This document shows, in pieces, positions 35,661 to 48,596 of a stretch of 64,000 nt of DNA. The notes under the pieces are model-generated. The model was not told the DNA's origin. It did no database searches and worked only from the letters and a program-made list of their open reading frames with translations. Position numbers and translations under genes: made by a program. The stretch covers positions 69,103,039 through 69,167,038 of the forward strand of contig CM055095.1 of NCBI GenBank assembly GCA_029204225.1. The letters run 5' to 3'. How positions within the stretch are numbered: position 1 is the first letter of the stretch; each line of letters begins with the position of its first letter. Source of the DNA: Diphasiastrum complanatum (taxonomy: Eukaryota; Streptophyta; Lycopodiopsida; Lycopodiales; Lycopodiaceae).

Positions 35661-35790
35661 TCCTTTATGATGATGTCCTCCTTGGATTTTGACTTGATGA
35701 AGGTCCTTCATCATCACCATTCAAAATAGGCTCCATAACATCATGATCAAGAATGTTAGATCCATCTACATCAATTATTTTATATGATAT
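35661..35790 (-). pseudogene. Fragment of a copia B-like integrase linker
   Basis: On the minus strand this reads GATGGATCTAACATTCTTGA and later GGACCTTCATCAAGTCAAAA. The same words occur in the same order at 25918-25990 of element B. The part is about 130 bases, with small insertions relative to B. Too short to hold a domain; it marks a second B-like copy. Confidence 0.65.
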
Positions 35791-35817
35791 AAAAACTAAC
35801 TTTGATCATACCAATGG

Positions 35818-36137
35818 ATTCTACATAAAAAATGGAGCACTTTTGCTTTTTGGACCATCTCAATCCGAGCAATAGTAAGAAAGTTATGACAATTCAAAAA
35901 AATTTAGACTAGAAAACATTTTTCCCTTGATACCTAAAAGGGGTAGCACGCCGGCGTGCTATCAATTTGAGTTAAAGACAAAAAGCTTAGATTGGTAGCA
36001 CGCCGGCGTGCTACCCCTTTCAAGCTCCAAGAAAAAAAAAAACTAGCCTTAAAATCTTTGAAGGGAGATAACTTTCTTAATATTGCTCGGATTGAGATGA
36101 TCCAAAAAGCAAAAATGCTCCATTTTTCATGTAGAAT
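35818..36137. repeat. Large foldback with GC-rich palindromes in the loop
   Basis: Arms 35818-35887 and 36068-36137 are inverted copies; by eye about 66 of 70 bases match, with three of the four mismatches transitions. Between them lie two copies of the perfect 16-bp palindrome AGCACGCCGGCGTGCT, at 35945-35960 and 35997-36012. They are set in a further inverted repeat, since GGGGTAGCACG before the first mirrors CGTGCTACCCC after the second. Transcripts of either strand would fold into a long hairpin. No coding sequence. The region also shows weaker similarity outward to about 35797. Confidence 0.88.
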
Positions 36138-36450
36138 ACATTGCTTTATTCAAATCTGATTTTAAAAAAAAATGAAACTATTTTATTATTCCATCATCTC
36201 AACATAAGCTTAATAGTTAAGTTATAGCCTCCATCTAGAACATACAATAATTTTTTTTTTTACTAATGTTGATTTTATGATACATATCATAGGCTTGGCC
36301 ACATACCATCATGTCTTTTAATGTACGGACCGTACATCAATCCTTGGCAATAGACAAAAATGTTTTAGCCTGATAAATGTAAAATTAAAGTGATTAAGTT
36401 TTCTGCGTTCTCAATGATATAGCATACTATGTACAATTTGTAGACAACAT
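36138..36450. other. AT-rich spacer with a short palindrome
   Basis: No gene. ATGTACGGACCGTACAT at 36321-36337 has 8-bp arms around one base; GTACGG words also occur beside the LTR palindromes elsewhere. Confidence 0.4.
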
Positions 36451-37280
36451 GACTAGTCAAGATACATCTAGAAAATCATTGACGATTTTCAGATGACATA
36501 TTGCAAGGGAGCTAATACGTCGATGGTGGCTAGAACAATCCTGACCAAGCAGGACGATCCACTGAATGTAGAAGAGCAGGAAGCCATGTGGAACGTGCCC
36601 TATAGGAGGCTGATTGGATCACTCATGTACTTGGCAGACAATACATGCCCTGACTTGCTTATGCAATTTTTAAAATGAGCCAGTTTAATATCAATCTAGG
36701 CCCTATGCACTGGAAGATAGCCAAAAAAATTCTAAAATAGCTTCAATAGACGAAGGATTACGGGTTGTGTTTCTCTCAGCATGAAAGATTCCAGATCAAA
36801 TCCTACAGCGATGCAAGCTGGGCATCCCTAAAAGATAACTGCAAGAGCGTCTCAGGAGGATGCACAATAGCAGTCGGAGTAGCTGTGATATGGATCAGTA
36901 GGAAGCAGACCATAACTACGAAATCATCTTGTGAAGCAAAGTATGTTGCAGCAGCCAAGATGGCGAACGAGCTTACATGGCTCAAGCAGTTCCTTGACGG
37001 ACTGGGAGAGAACTCCAACGAGCTGCTGCAACTGTTCATGGATAACACATCCGTCATTCATTTGACAAAGGATCCAGTGTTTCATTCTAGAATGAAACAC
37101 ATTGCTATCAGATATCATCTTATAAGAGACCTAGTTGAGAAAGACAAACTAAAGACCAAATTTGTTTCAACAAAGCAGATGGTGGCTGACATCTTCACAA
37201 AGCCTCTTGACAAGGCAAGTTTTGTAAAGCAGCGTGCAAGCTTAGGAATCAAAAAAATACCAGCTTTGAGAGGGAGCTGA
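36451..37280 (+). pseudogene. Copia C RT tail and RNase H, plus copy
   Basis: The first 366 bases are the inverted counterpart of 28491-28858 (RT tail, with YRRLIGSLMYLAD). RNase H follows at 36765-37280: YSDASWASLKDNCKSVSG, SRKQTITTKSSCEAKYVAAA, NELTWLKQFL, MDNTSVIHL, FHSRMKHIAIRYHLIRDLVE and TKPLDKASF. A frameshift and stop lie near 36675-36740. The RNase H frame itself is uninterrupted for 171 codons and keeps its acidic residues. It begins abruptly at 36451 with no RT core. Confidence 0.93.
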
Positions 37281-38115
37281 AGAAACTAAGAGTTTCTATC
37301 TTTCTAAGCCTTAGTATTTTTCCTTACTTTTTCCTTTGTTGTTTTTAGCAACTGTGCATTTTGAACTATGTTTCGCACAGTTTGCATTTTTGAACTGTTT
37401 CGTCACACAGTTCGTATTTTTGGGTCATGAGGAATATTCATCCCTAGGTCTAAAACACTTAGAAAATAACTCTGGCAACTTTTTCTGACACTGTCACATT
37501 TTTAGGCCTACTATCAGCTTTTTTGCCTTTCAGGAAAAAGCGACACTTGCCCTTAGAAAAGCGACACTCGCCCTTAGAAAGGCGACATTGATCTTAAAAT
37601 TGGTTTCTGCCCTAAAGTCGGCATTTTTGCCCTTCGGAAAAATTGTCTCCAAACGCCTTAGAAAAGTTTTTTTAGCCAGCTGTTGCATTTTTTGCCTTTC
37701 GAGAAAAAGCGACACCTGCCCTTGAAAAACCGACACCTACCCTTGAAAAAATTACACTTGCCTTTAAAATAACGAAAGTGTCTTTTTAGCAAAATGCGAA
37801 GGTCTGCAGCGTGAAGACAGGGTGTAACGGGCAGAAGGCAAGTAATGAACGAAGGACAACGATGGAAAACTGGAATCAGTTTTGTTTAAGGCTAATGCTT
37901 TTTCTTGCACCAACGCGCTGACTTAAAAAACAGATAGTGCTCAAAAAAATCATTATATATTCAGTTTTGATAATAGAAGTGATTTTTGCAATACTCTGTT
38001 CTGTAATGTGTATGATCTGCAATATTGGAATGCATGCTAGCAGTAGATATCTTTTTGCTGTTGTTTTACTCAACATTGTCTACTGTGTACAAGTTTGATT
38101 TTATATCAGATCCGC
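37281..38115. repeat. Copia C 3' region with 21-bp minisatellites
   Basis: Two clusters of 21-bp units occur, at 37541-37603 (CGACACTTGCCCTTAGAAAAG and variants) and 37710-37772 (CGACACCTGCCCTTGAAAAAC and variants), each with three units. Both are preceded by TTTTTGCCTTTC and AGGAAAAAG or AGAAAAAG, so a block of about 170 bases seems itself duplicated. This is likely the 3' untranslated region or LTR of C. LTR ends were not resolved. Confidence 0.6.
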
Positions 38116-40540
38116 AGTAGCAATTTGGGGCTTGGAAGAGAATTAGACCGCAGTCAGTAGTAGTAGCTACTCTTGCCAAGTTGGCTCTATCCGGCCTTCA
38201 TCCCCAAGAATTTTCATCAGCACTATCAGAGCATTTCTGACATTTCACGAAGCGTACAGAGATTCCCATCACCGTGAATAAGAAAAATTTGAGAAAAAAC
38301 ATAAGAGAATCATTACAAAGGGTTCTTTTTGGATTTAGAACTCCTCTAATGCATATCTTGCGTTCGACAGTACTGCAAGTTTACCTCTTTGTCGAGAACT
38401 TTGCTTCTAATATAGTGATACTTAATTTCAATGTACTTACTCCTAGAATGAAATCTAGAGTTGGTTGATAAATCAATAGCACTTTGATTCAAAACCCTAA
38501 TAAGAGCCTTCCAATGTATAATACCAAGATTAGTCATAAACTGACTTAAGGAACTTACTGCAAAAGCTATGTCTGGTCTGGTACAGATCATGGCGTACAT
38601 AAGAGATCCTATTATCGAATGATAAGAATACTCACACAGCTGCTCCTTCTCTTCGATTATCTGAGGACATTGGTCCTTTGACAATTTAAGTCCTGGGTTT
38701 ATCGATGAGTGAGCTAATTTTCAATTCATCAGATTATATCTGATAAACATATTGTGAGTGTATCTTTGTTGAGGAATGTAAATCAAATTTCATTTTCTGT
38801 CTCTTTGGATTTGAATACCTAGACAATAATGAGCTTTGCCCAGATCGGTCATGTTGAATTCTGAAGACAACATTAATCTAGAATCTTTTATTAGATCAAT
38901 ATTGTTATTGAAAAGCAATGAGTCGTCCACATACAAAGTGATAATAGTAAAGGAATATTTCACTGACTTGAAGTAGATATTAGAATCTGAAGTGCTTGGT
39001 TTATAGTCTTGATCAATAAGAAAAATGTTGATCTTTTGAAGCCATGCCCTAGCATATTGCTTCAAGCCATATAGTGCTCTATGGAGTTTACATACATGAT
39101 TTTGTTCGCCTTCGATATTATAACCTTCGGGTTGCATCATGTAAATATCTTCTTCGATAACTCCATTAAGATAAGTTGTCTGTACATCCATTTGATGTAC
39201 CTCTAGATTTGTAGCAGCAACAAATGACAATAGAAGTTTGATTGAAGAATGTTTAACTATTGGACTGAAAGTCTCAGTTTAGTCAACATTATGTACCTAA
39301 GAAAATCCTCTCGCGACAAGTTGATCTTTTCTTCGATTGATGTTTCCATCTGCCTTGTATTTGATTTTGAATATCCATTTGTAATCAACTACATTTCTAC
39401 TGGCAAGCATTCAACAATAGTCCAAGTCTGGTTTCTGATAAGAAATAAATACTCTTATCCATAGCTTATTTCCAAAGATTGGAATCGGATTGACTGAGTG
39501 CTTCTTCGATAGTAGTCGGATCTTGAACAAGATAAGTTGCAGACTCGTCGATATTCCTTATAGGTGGTCTGTGTTCTCTTGTCAATCTTCTGATAAATGA
39601 GCGAAGTTGATTATTTTCATCATGTTGTAGTTACTGAGCTGCAACATCATCTTCATCGGATTCGTTATTAATAAGCTATTCATCTGAAGTAGACAAGCTA
39701 GGAACTTTAATAAAAATAGTCAACCTGGGAACATAAATGTTGGATAGTTCAAGCGAGTCCGATAGTTTGACTATATGAGCTTTGCCCTTGCCTTTGAGGT
39801 CGATAAACTGATCTTCAATGAAGACGATATCTCGACTAGTGAATATCTTCGACTCGACAAGATCATACAACTTATAAGTTTTATCTGAAGTAGTATAGCT
39901 AATGAAAATAGATTTGATACTCTGGAAGTCGAGCCTCTTCTTAAGATCTTGCGATATTTGCGAATAAGTGATACATCCAAAAACTCGTAGGTTTGATAAT
40001 GATGGTTTGGAGCCTGTCCAAACTTCATAAGGTGTTTTGTCTTAGAGACCTTTGGTTGGACATTTGTTTAGAATATAAGGTACAATGGAAATAGCTTCAG
40101 CCCAGAAGGATTTAGCTGATTCGACTACGGTCTTGTTCTTTTGCTAAGCAAGTTCATTCGACTGAGACGAATAGGAGATAATAAATTGTTGCACAATGCC
40201 GTCGTTAAGGTAATACTCCTTGAATTCGGTAGAGATGTACTCTCCCCCGTTGTAGAACCTCGGTGCTTTACTTCTTTTACCAGTTTTCATTTTTGCACGC
40301 TCTTTGAATTGTCGAAAGAATTTGAAAGCCTCTGATTTCTGCTTAATTAAATAAACAACTCTTCTTGTCGAATATTCACCAATGAAGTAATGAAATACTT
40401 TGCATCAAACAACGACGGAGTTTGCATTGGACCACATATATCCGAATGAACAACATCTAGAACATCTTTTGTTGCATGCACATGACTTGATCTATCTAAA
40501 AGAAATCCTAGTCTTCTTTCCAAGGATGCAGCTATGACAG
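38116..40540 (-). pseudogene. Copia I pol, first copy
   Basis: Read right to left: integrase C-terminal half at 39771-40540 (many stops; CGPMQTPSL near 40430), linker at 39676-39870, and RT at 38790-39470 (HQMDVQTTYLNGVIEEDIYM, LYGLKQYARAW, LYVDDSLL). RT tail and RNase H end lie at 38346-38684 (SIIGSLMYAMICTRPDIAFA, then directly FHSRSKYIEIKYHYIRSKV). The catalytic RNase H core between ALIRVLNQ and FHSR is deleted, leaving only its C-terminal strand. The sequence from 38116 to 38345 is non-coding 3' sequence. The right end at 40540 joins a second copy of the same element. Confidence 0.88.
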
Positions 40541-42135
40541 AGTAGCAATTTGGGGCTTGGAAGAGAATTAGACTGCAGTCAGTAGTAGTAGCTACTCTTG
40601 CCAAGTCGGCTCTATCCGGCCTTCATCCCCAAGAATTTTCATCAGCACTATTAGAGCGTTTCTGACGTTTCATAAAGCGTACAGAGATTCCCATCACCAT
40701 GAATAAGAAAAATTTGAGAAAAAACATAAGAGAATCATTACAAAGGGTTCTTTTTGGATTTAGAACTCCTCTAATGCATATCTTGCGTTCGCCAGTACTG
40801 CAAGTTTACCTCTTTGTCAAGCGAGTCCGATAGTTTGACTATATGAGCTTTGCCCTTGCCTTTGAGGTCGATAAACTGATCTTCAATGAAGACGATATCT
40901 CGACTGGTGAATATCTTCGACTTGACAAGATCATACAACTTATAAGCTTTATCTGAAGTAGTATAGCTAATGAAAATAGATTTGATACTCTGGAAGTCGA
41001 GCCTCTTCTTAAGATCTTGCGATATTTGTGAATAAGTGATACATCCAAAAACTCGTAGGTTTGATAATGATGGTTTGGAGCCTATCCAAACTTCATAAGG
41101 TGTTTTGTCTTAGAGACCTTTGGTCGGACATTTGTTTAGAATATAAGGTACAATGGAAATAGCTTCAGCCCAGAAGGATTTAACCGATTCGACTACGGTC
41201 TTGTTCTTTCGCTAAGCAAGTTCATTCGACTGAGGCGAATAGGAGATAATAAATTGTTGCACAATGCCGTTGTTAAGGTAATACTCCTTGAATTCGGTAG
41301 AGATGTACTCTCCCCCGTTGTAGGACCTCGGTGCTTTAATTCTTTTACCAGTTTTCATTTTTGCACGCTCTTTGAATTGTCGAAAGAATTTAAAAGCCTC
41401 TGATTTCTGCTTAATTAAATAAACAGCTCTTCTTGTCGAATATTCATCAATGAAGTAATGAAATACTTTGCATCAAACAACGACAGAGTTTGGATTGGAC
41501 CACATATATCTGAATGAACAACATCTAGAACAACTTTTGTTGCATGCACATGACTTGATCTATCTAAAAGAAATCCTAGTCTTCTTTCCAAGGATGCAGC
41601 TATGACAGACATGGAGGTCGACTTTGGTGGTTGGATAGTCGAGATCGAGTGCTAGGAATTGTCTGGACATGTTCAAGACAGATGTTTGATTCAAGTGTCC
41701 TAATCTATAATGCCAAAGTAATGTTGTATTGACAAGAACAGATATTTTCAAGGCTTGGCTAGTGTTAGAATAACAATGCGCCAATCTATATAAGTATTCA
41801 TGCCTCTTGCCAAGTGCAAGGATCTTATTTGTCCTATCAATAATTCAGCATTGATCAAACTCAAACTCTACCCTACGACCTAAATCAGTGATTCTACTTA
41901 TTGATAACAGATTCATAGTTAGGTACATACAAAACATTTGATAGTAGCTTGAATTGATCATGCTGGAACTTCAATCTTACAATGCCTTCACCTTTGATAG
42001 TCTGCGTACTATCGTCGCCAAGATAAATGAATTTCTTTGTATTGTAAGACGTAGAGGAGTGAAAATTCTCACAATGACTAGTTAGATGTTGAGTAGATCT
42101 AGAATCCGGAAACCAAAAATTATCAAATCACGCCT
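40541..42135 (-). pseudogene. Copia I pol, second (tandem) copy
   Basis: 40541-40818 repeats 38116-38393 and 40819-41610 repeats 39751-40540, both directly. The 1.36 kb between 38394 and 39750 (RT and linker) is missing in this copy. Further right it has parts the first copy lacks: GAG-pre-integrase at 41560-41784 (LLWHYRLGHLNQTSVLNMSR, HVCHSCILGKKTR) and a protease piece near 41900-42130 (DSRSTQHLTSH, where DSGSTQH is usual, then GEGIVRLKF and VLYVPNYESV). The usual Gly of the protease active-site triplet is Arg here. Many stops. Confidence 0.88.
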
Positions 42136-42421
42136 TTTGGTCTTTGACCATAAACGCTCATTCGTCCATGTCGAGTTCAGGAGATAAAATACTAAAAACC
42201 AGTATTGTTGGCGAAATATTATCAGGCAAATTCAGTCGTGTGGTTGGATTCTTGAGGGAAATCCAACTCATGAGTGGTGAGGGTGTGCATTTGAACCTAG
42301 CATTTCTAAACAAAACTAAGCATTATCGTCACAATACAAAAAATATGAATCTTGAAGTCAATAGAATTTTTATAAAGTCATTAAAGTCAAAAACCATCTT
42401 GCCATCATCTAACAACCAGTA
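42136..42421. other. Unassigned stretch between copia I and G
   Basis: One plus frame (42144-42422, 92 codons) is open but shows no recognised motif. It may be decayed gag of copia I read on the wrong strand. Confidence 0.25.
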
Positions 42422-43342
42422 AAAGCTCCGAGTTGAGGAGAATAAGCTCACCTACATCCATCCACAAGAACAACAACAACCGTGTCTAAAAAGAGAATTT
42501 TTGTGGGAACTACAAGTGTTTAAAAATATTCTCAGCTATTATCCATGTCGCAACAAGTAGTCATTGCCGAGTTAAGTGACTCTAATCTTGTCCATAGCAT
42601 GAGTACAATGTCTTACATCATTTTAATTCTACTAAAAGTTAATAGATCATAAAGCTAAAACTACAAAACTGAAATCTGCATTTCTAAATGGTGACTTGGA
42701 GGAGGAAGTATACATGGTCCAACCACAAGGCTTCATTGCGAACGGGCAAGAGCGAAAGGTATGCAAACTACACAAAGCACTCTATGGCCTCAAGCAAGTG
42801 CCACACGCATGGTATGGACGTATTGACCATTGCTTTCTTTCTCATGTGTTTGTAAGGACAAATTCATAACCAAATCTTTATGTTCTTATAAACCAAGATA
42901 ACATTGCCTTGATTGTACTTTATGTTGATGATATTATTATCATGGGCAATGATGAAAATCTCGTTCATTCTATCAAAGCCAACTTGTGCAAGCAATTTGA
43001 GATGACAGATTTAGATCTTATGCACTATTGCTTGGGAGTCGAAGTATGGTAGAATGGCAATGATATCAGGCTATGTCAAAGCAAGTACATACGTGAGATA
43101 TTAGAGAGGTTTTGTATGACAGAATGCAAACCTTTCATCACTCCTTGCGAAGCTGGTAAGAAGTTGTCTCATGTTAACGATAGTGGTCAAGTTGACGCTA
43201 CATTATTTCGTCAACTAGTCGAGAGTTTGATTTATCTTACAAATACTTGTCCTAATATTTGTTATGTTGTGAGCTTGATTAGTCAATTTATGTCATCACC
43301 TACTATGGATCATTGGAAAGCAATAAAGAGGATTTCAGAATA
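42422..43342 (+). pseudogene. Copia G RT fragment, right inverted copy
   Basis: Starts with about 240 bases of non-copia sequence, then AFLNGDLEEEVYMVQPQGF, CKLHKALYGLKQVPHAWYGR, LIVLYVDDIIIMGND, FEMTDLDLMHYCLGVEVW, TECKPFITPCEAGKK and LFRQLVESLIYL, to HWKAIKRISE. This is the palm-to-thumb part of copia RT, with the YVDD active site. Stops occur after RTNS and after EVW. The finger region is missing, and the join to non-copia sequence at about 42665 is shared with the copy at 25 kb. Confidence 0.92.
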
Positions 43343-44193
<851 letters not shown>

Positions 44194-44420
44194 GTTCGAA
44201 ACATCTCCCGCTCTAGCTCTCTCTCTGCTCGCGTTCGCAAGATCTCTCAATATTGGTTTGATAAACCTCTTTCTTGATGATCATGCTCTTTCTAATCATG
44301 TTGTGGCTGCTCCAGGTCTTTCTTGTTGATTGTGATCTATTTTATTGAGTTCTTTGTTTGATCGATTAGTCTGTGCGCAGAATAGCAGAGATTCCAGCAT
44401 GGATACTCTGCAGGACATTT

Positions 44421-47400
44421 AATGGTGCCAAAAACAAAAGAAGTCTTAGCGCAAAAGTTAGCTCAAGAAGAATCAGAAGACCATCAGGAGCCGCTCTTTT
44501 GTGCTGGATTTGAAGAATCTAATGATGTATTACATGTTGGAGCAGCTTGGGAAAGTGAACAAAAGAATATCACTTTGCCAATACAACATAGACAATTTTC
44601 TAAAGAAATAGTCGTGATAGACGGCGGTTCAGGAGTTAACCTGATTTTTACAAAGCTATGTACAAAATGGGGCCTTACAAAGATTAAGCCTGCTACTTTT
44701 GCTATTAAGCTAGCTGATCAAACGACGGTTTGTCCATGAGGAATGGTGGAAGATATACATGTCAGGATTGCAGGAGTACAGTTCGTCATTACTTTTGCTG
44801 TGATGGACTTACCAGAAGCACCAAATGTCTACCGAGTTCTCTTTAGACATCCATGGTTACGAGTTGCGCACATAACTGGGGTACCGGCAAAATCACTTTT
44901 GAAAATCGTGAACGTGCAGTTAAAGTAGATCCTACGACTTGGACTATCAAGCCAGTGGTTCAAAAAGCGGATGACGATTCATCAACAATGGATCACACTT
45001 GTGATCGACTAGAGAAAAAATTGGGAGTTCACTACGATTCTCAAACGGATACTGTCAATTGGAACGAAGCTCTTGCAACAATTGATTGTACAGCAGGATA
45101 TATGTGTCAACAAGATATTCAATCAGAGATGAGCAAGATTTCCTTGTTAGATTGAACTTTGGATACGCCAATCACGTTCCATTAAATGTGCTGAATGTAG
45201 CTTGGATATCAACGGAACCTATACCAGATCCAATTAAGGATGATCTCATACCAATGAGCCATGCCTTAACTTATGATGGCAATGCAGAACTTTCGGATGA
45301 ACATATTCTACATCATATGGATCCGACCAGATTTGGAGTGCGTAATGTTCCTGATGAACCAACAATCAAATCGCCCAAAGCAGTTATATTGAAGGGAGAC
45401 AGGATGACAGGTTTGATGACGAAGAAACAAGCAAAGCAACATTATAATACGGTCCTGAAATGGGAAAATCCCCCTCAAAAGATTGATTTAAAGGAAGTGC
45501 CACCTCTAATGGATAAAGGCAAAGAAAAAGTCAAGAATCATTCTTCAAGTCAGATCTCCAACAAGACATCATCGTCTAGGAAGTCTTCACCTGAGAAGAA
45601 AGATTTATCATCCCGGAAGTCATCACCTCCATGATGAATTTCTACTAAGAAGACAAAACGAAGATCCAAGACAAGTCCTTTCCAAAAAAAACAAGCAAAT
45701 GTAGTCCAGCATTATATGTCAGAGCATTTTAATTGTTATACACTGGATGATGTGGTTATCATGTTACCTAAAGCAAATCGTGAACCTGAAGAACACATGT
45801 CGGAATCTAAAGAGGTTTACGATAGCCCAGCTAGGACGTAGCCAATGAATCTTGCAGAACCAGGAGAACTAGAAAAGATTGTACAAGTGAGATCACAACT
45901 TACTCCTGAACAGTATCACTCCGTTTGCTACTTATTAAGTATCAAGATTGTTTTGCATGGACTTATCAAGATTTGAAGGGTATTCCGACATCAGTCATTG
46001 AACATACCATACCTTTAGTACCTGATGCAGTACCAAAGGTTACAAAGTTCTATCGCTGTAATCCTAATGTGGCAGATCTGATAAAGAAATAACTTCAGAG
46101 ATTGCTTGACGTCGATTTCATTTATGAGATCGAGCATACCGAATGGATTTCACTGATTGTCATTGTCCCTAAGAAAAATGAGAAATTGTGAATCTGTGTG
46201 AATCTCAAAGCATTGAATAAAGTGACATGGAAGGTTCACTTTTCGTTACCTTTTACTGAAAGCATTTTGGATTGCCTTGCTGGAGCGGAAGCTTTGTTAC
46301 AACCAGGTTAAGATTGCACCTGCCGATCGTCACAAAATTGCTTTTGCAACAGAATGGGGCACCTATGCTTACAAAGTAATGTCGTTTGGACTCTGTAATG
46401 CACCAAGTTCATTCCAAAGAGTAATGCAATTTGCCTTTAAATATTATATGCAAAAATTTCTTGAAATTTACTTGGACGACTTGGGAGTTCATAGTACAGA
46501 TACTGACCACCAAGATCAATTGGAGAAAGTCTTTGAAAGATGCCGCAAATATCAGATTTCTCTTAATCCAAAAAAATGCCAGATATGGGTTTCTCACGGA
46601 GTGGTGCTTGGACATGTGATATCAAGACATGGTATTGCCACCGATTATTCTAAGATCAAAGTTATTGTGGAATTGCCACCGCCAGCAACAATTCGAGGAG
46701 TTTATGTGTTTATGGGTCATGCGAACTACTATTGAATTTTTATTATCTTCTTTGCGGATTTAGCACGACCTATATACAAATTAACTATTGTTCCTATTTG
46801 GACAGTATAGGCGTTAGAAGCCTTTGAAAAGTTAAAAAAGCATTATCTTCAGCACCAATACTACGTTCTCCAGATTGGACATTAGAGTTTCATGTTCATA
46901 CGAACACCTCAAAATACGCCATTGGATCAGTTTTGACGCAGCCAGGTGACTATAAGAAAGATTATCCTATACGATTTGCAAGCAGACAACTTATAGATCT
47001 AGAGAAGAATTATTCAACAATAGAACGTGAAGCGCTAGCCATGATTTTTTCTGTTTGAAAATTTTGTCACTATCTCATGGAAACGCACTTTGCATTTTAT
47101 ACGGATCATCAACCGTTACTTTACTTGGTAACTAAGACGTGTAGTACTGGACGTATTGCAAGATGGTTATTATTATTGACTGAATTTGACTTTCAAATTG
47201 TGGTCAGAAAGGGGAAGCAACAGTATCAAGTCGATGACATTTCACGAATTGGACCCGCACCAGTTAATACTGAAGTGGATGATGAACTGCCAAATGCTGC
47301 GTTGTTCTATGTTGAAGCAGTACCTGAGTGGGCAGCAAATATTGTTGAGTACTTGATGCTAGGACAACCGAATGACTCTTTGACAAAAGTACATAAAAGG

Positions 47401-48596
47401 CAATTGATTCATAAGGCTCAACCTTATCAATTAATTGCAGGACAATTGTATTGTCGTGGATCAGATAATATTTTACGAAGATGTGTTTTACCGCATGAAG
47501 TACTAGACCTAATCATGTTTTCACATGATGGCATGGGTGGAGGACACTTCTCTACAGATATTACTATTCGCAAACTTTGCAATCTGGTTGTTGATGGCCT
47601 ACGTTTCATAAGGACACAAAAAATTTTATTCAGACATGTGATGTCTGCCAACGAGCACGACGGCCTACTCGACATAATTATGAACCCTTACATCCGGTTT
47701 TATCGCAAGCACTGTTTGAAAAATGGGGACTGGATTATGTTGGTCCTATTCAGCCTGTTGCTCATGGATCTCAGACTCGCTACATAATCGTCGCAACTGA
47801 TTATATGACCAAGTGGGTTGAAGCCAAAGCTGTCAAAGTAGCTGATGCGAAATCTACAGCCAAGTTTCTATATGAAAATATTATAATCAGATTTGGATGT
47901 TCGATCGAAATCGTCAGTGATCGGGGTACACACTTTGTTAATCAGACAATAAAGTGTTTCCTGGAAGATTTTTTTGTTATACACAGATTTAGTACTCCCT
48001 ATTATCCCAGAGAGAATGGCCAAGCTGAATCTTCCAATAAGATTCTCTGCACCATTATGACAAAGACAGTTGAAGCGAGTCGGTCTGATTGGGAACATAA
48101 ATTGTATGTAGCATTATGGGCATTCAGAACCGCTTACAAAAACAGTACAAATCAAACACCTTTTCAACTAGTTTATGGTCAAGATGTTGTTATGCCAATT
48201 GAATTTTTAATCTCATCTTTACGCATAGCAGCAACGGAACGATTAAATGATAATCAATTTTTACAACTTCGCCACGATGCGTTGCACAAATTATGTGAAA
48301 CCCGATTGATGGCAGTTCATGCCTTAGCAGCAGAGAAAGCCCGCCACAAGGCATGGCACGATCGGCGATTGTATAAGAAAGATCTGGAAGCAAGAGATCT
48401 TGCATTGATGTACAAAACCAAGCTGATCAAGGGCAAGTTGAAGTTTACTGGGGAAGGCCCGTATAAAGTGAAGGAAATCATGAACTATGGCGCAGTAATT
48501 CTTGAGCACTTGGATGGAAAACGATTTGATACTCCGATAAATGACAGCCGATTATGCAAGTTTCGACAGCCTGCTCCGTCGGTTCAACAAGCCTGA
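44421..48596 (+). pseudogene. Ty3/gypsy element J pol (PR-RT-RNase H-IN)
   Basis: Protease lies at 44421-44928 with DGGSGVNLIF as the active site. A long linker with a Ser/Lys-rich tail runs to 45634. RT is at about 45850-46735 (NQVKIAPADRHKIAFATEWG, SFGLCNAPSSFQRVM, YLDDLGVHS as the active site). RNase H is at about 46860-47260 (FASRQLIDLEKNYSTIEREA, FYTDHQPLLYL). Integrase is at 47470-48596: the His pair near 47500-47540, CDVCQRAR in another frame near 47636, ATDYMTKW, SDRGTHF and ENGQAESSNK giving the DDE triad, and a C-terminal domain without a chromodomain motif. IN after RT/RNase H places it in Ty3/gypsy. Around ten stops or frameshifts. Gag is missing; sequence left of the protease is the CT repeat. 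Confidence 0.95.

Noticed and set aside
44421-48596. Endogenous plant pararetrovirus instead of a Ty3 element
   Set aside because: An integrase with HHCC remnants and a DDE triad follows RNase H, which pararetroviruses lack; no movement-protein sequence was seen.
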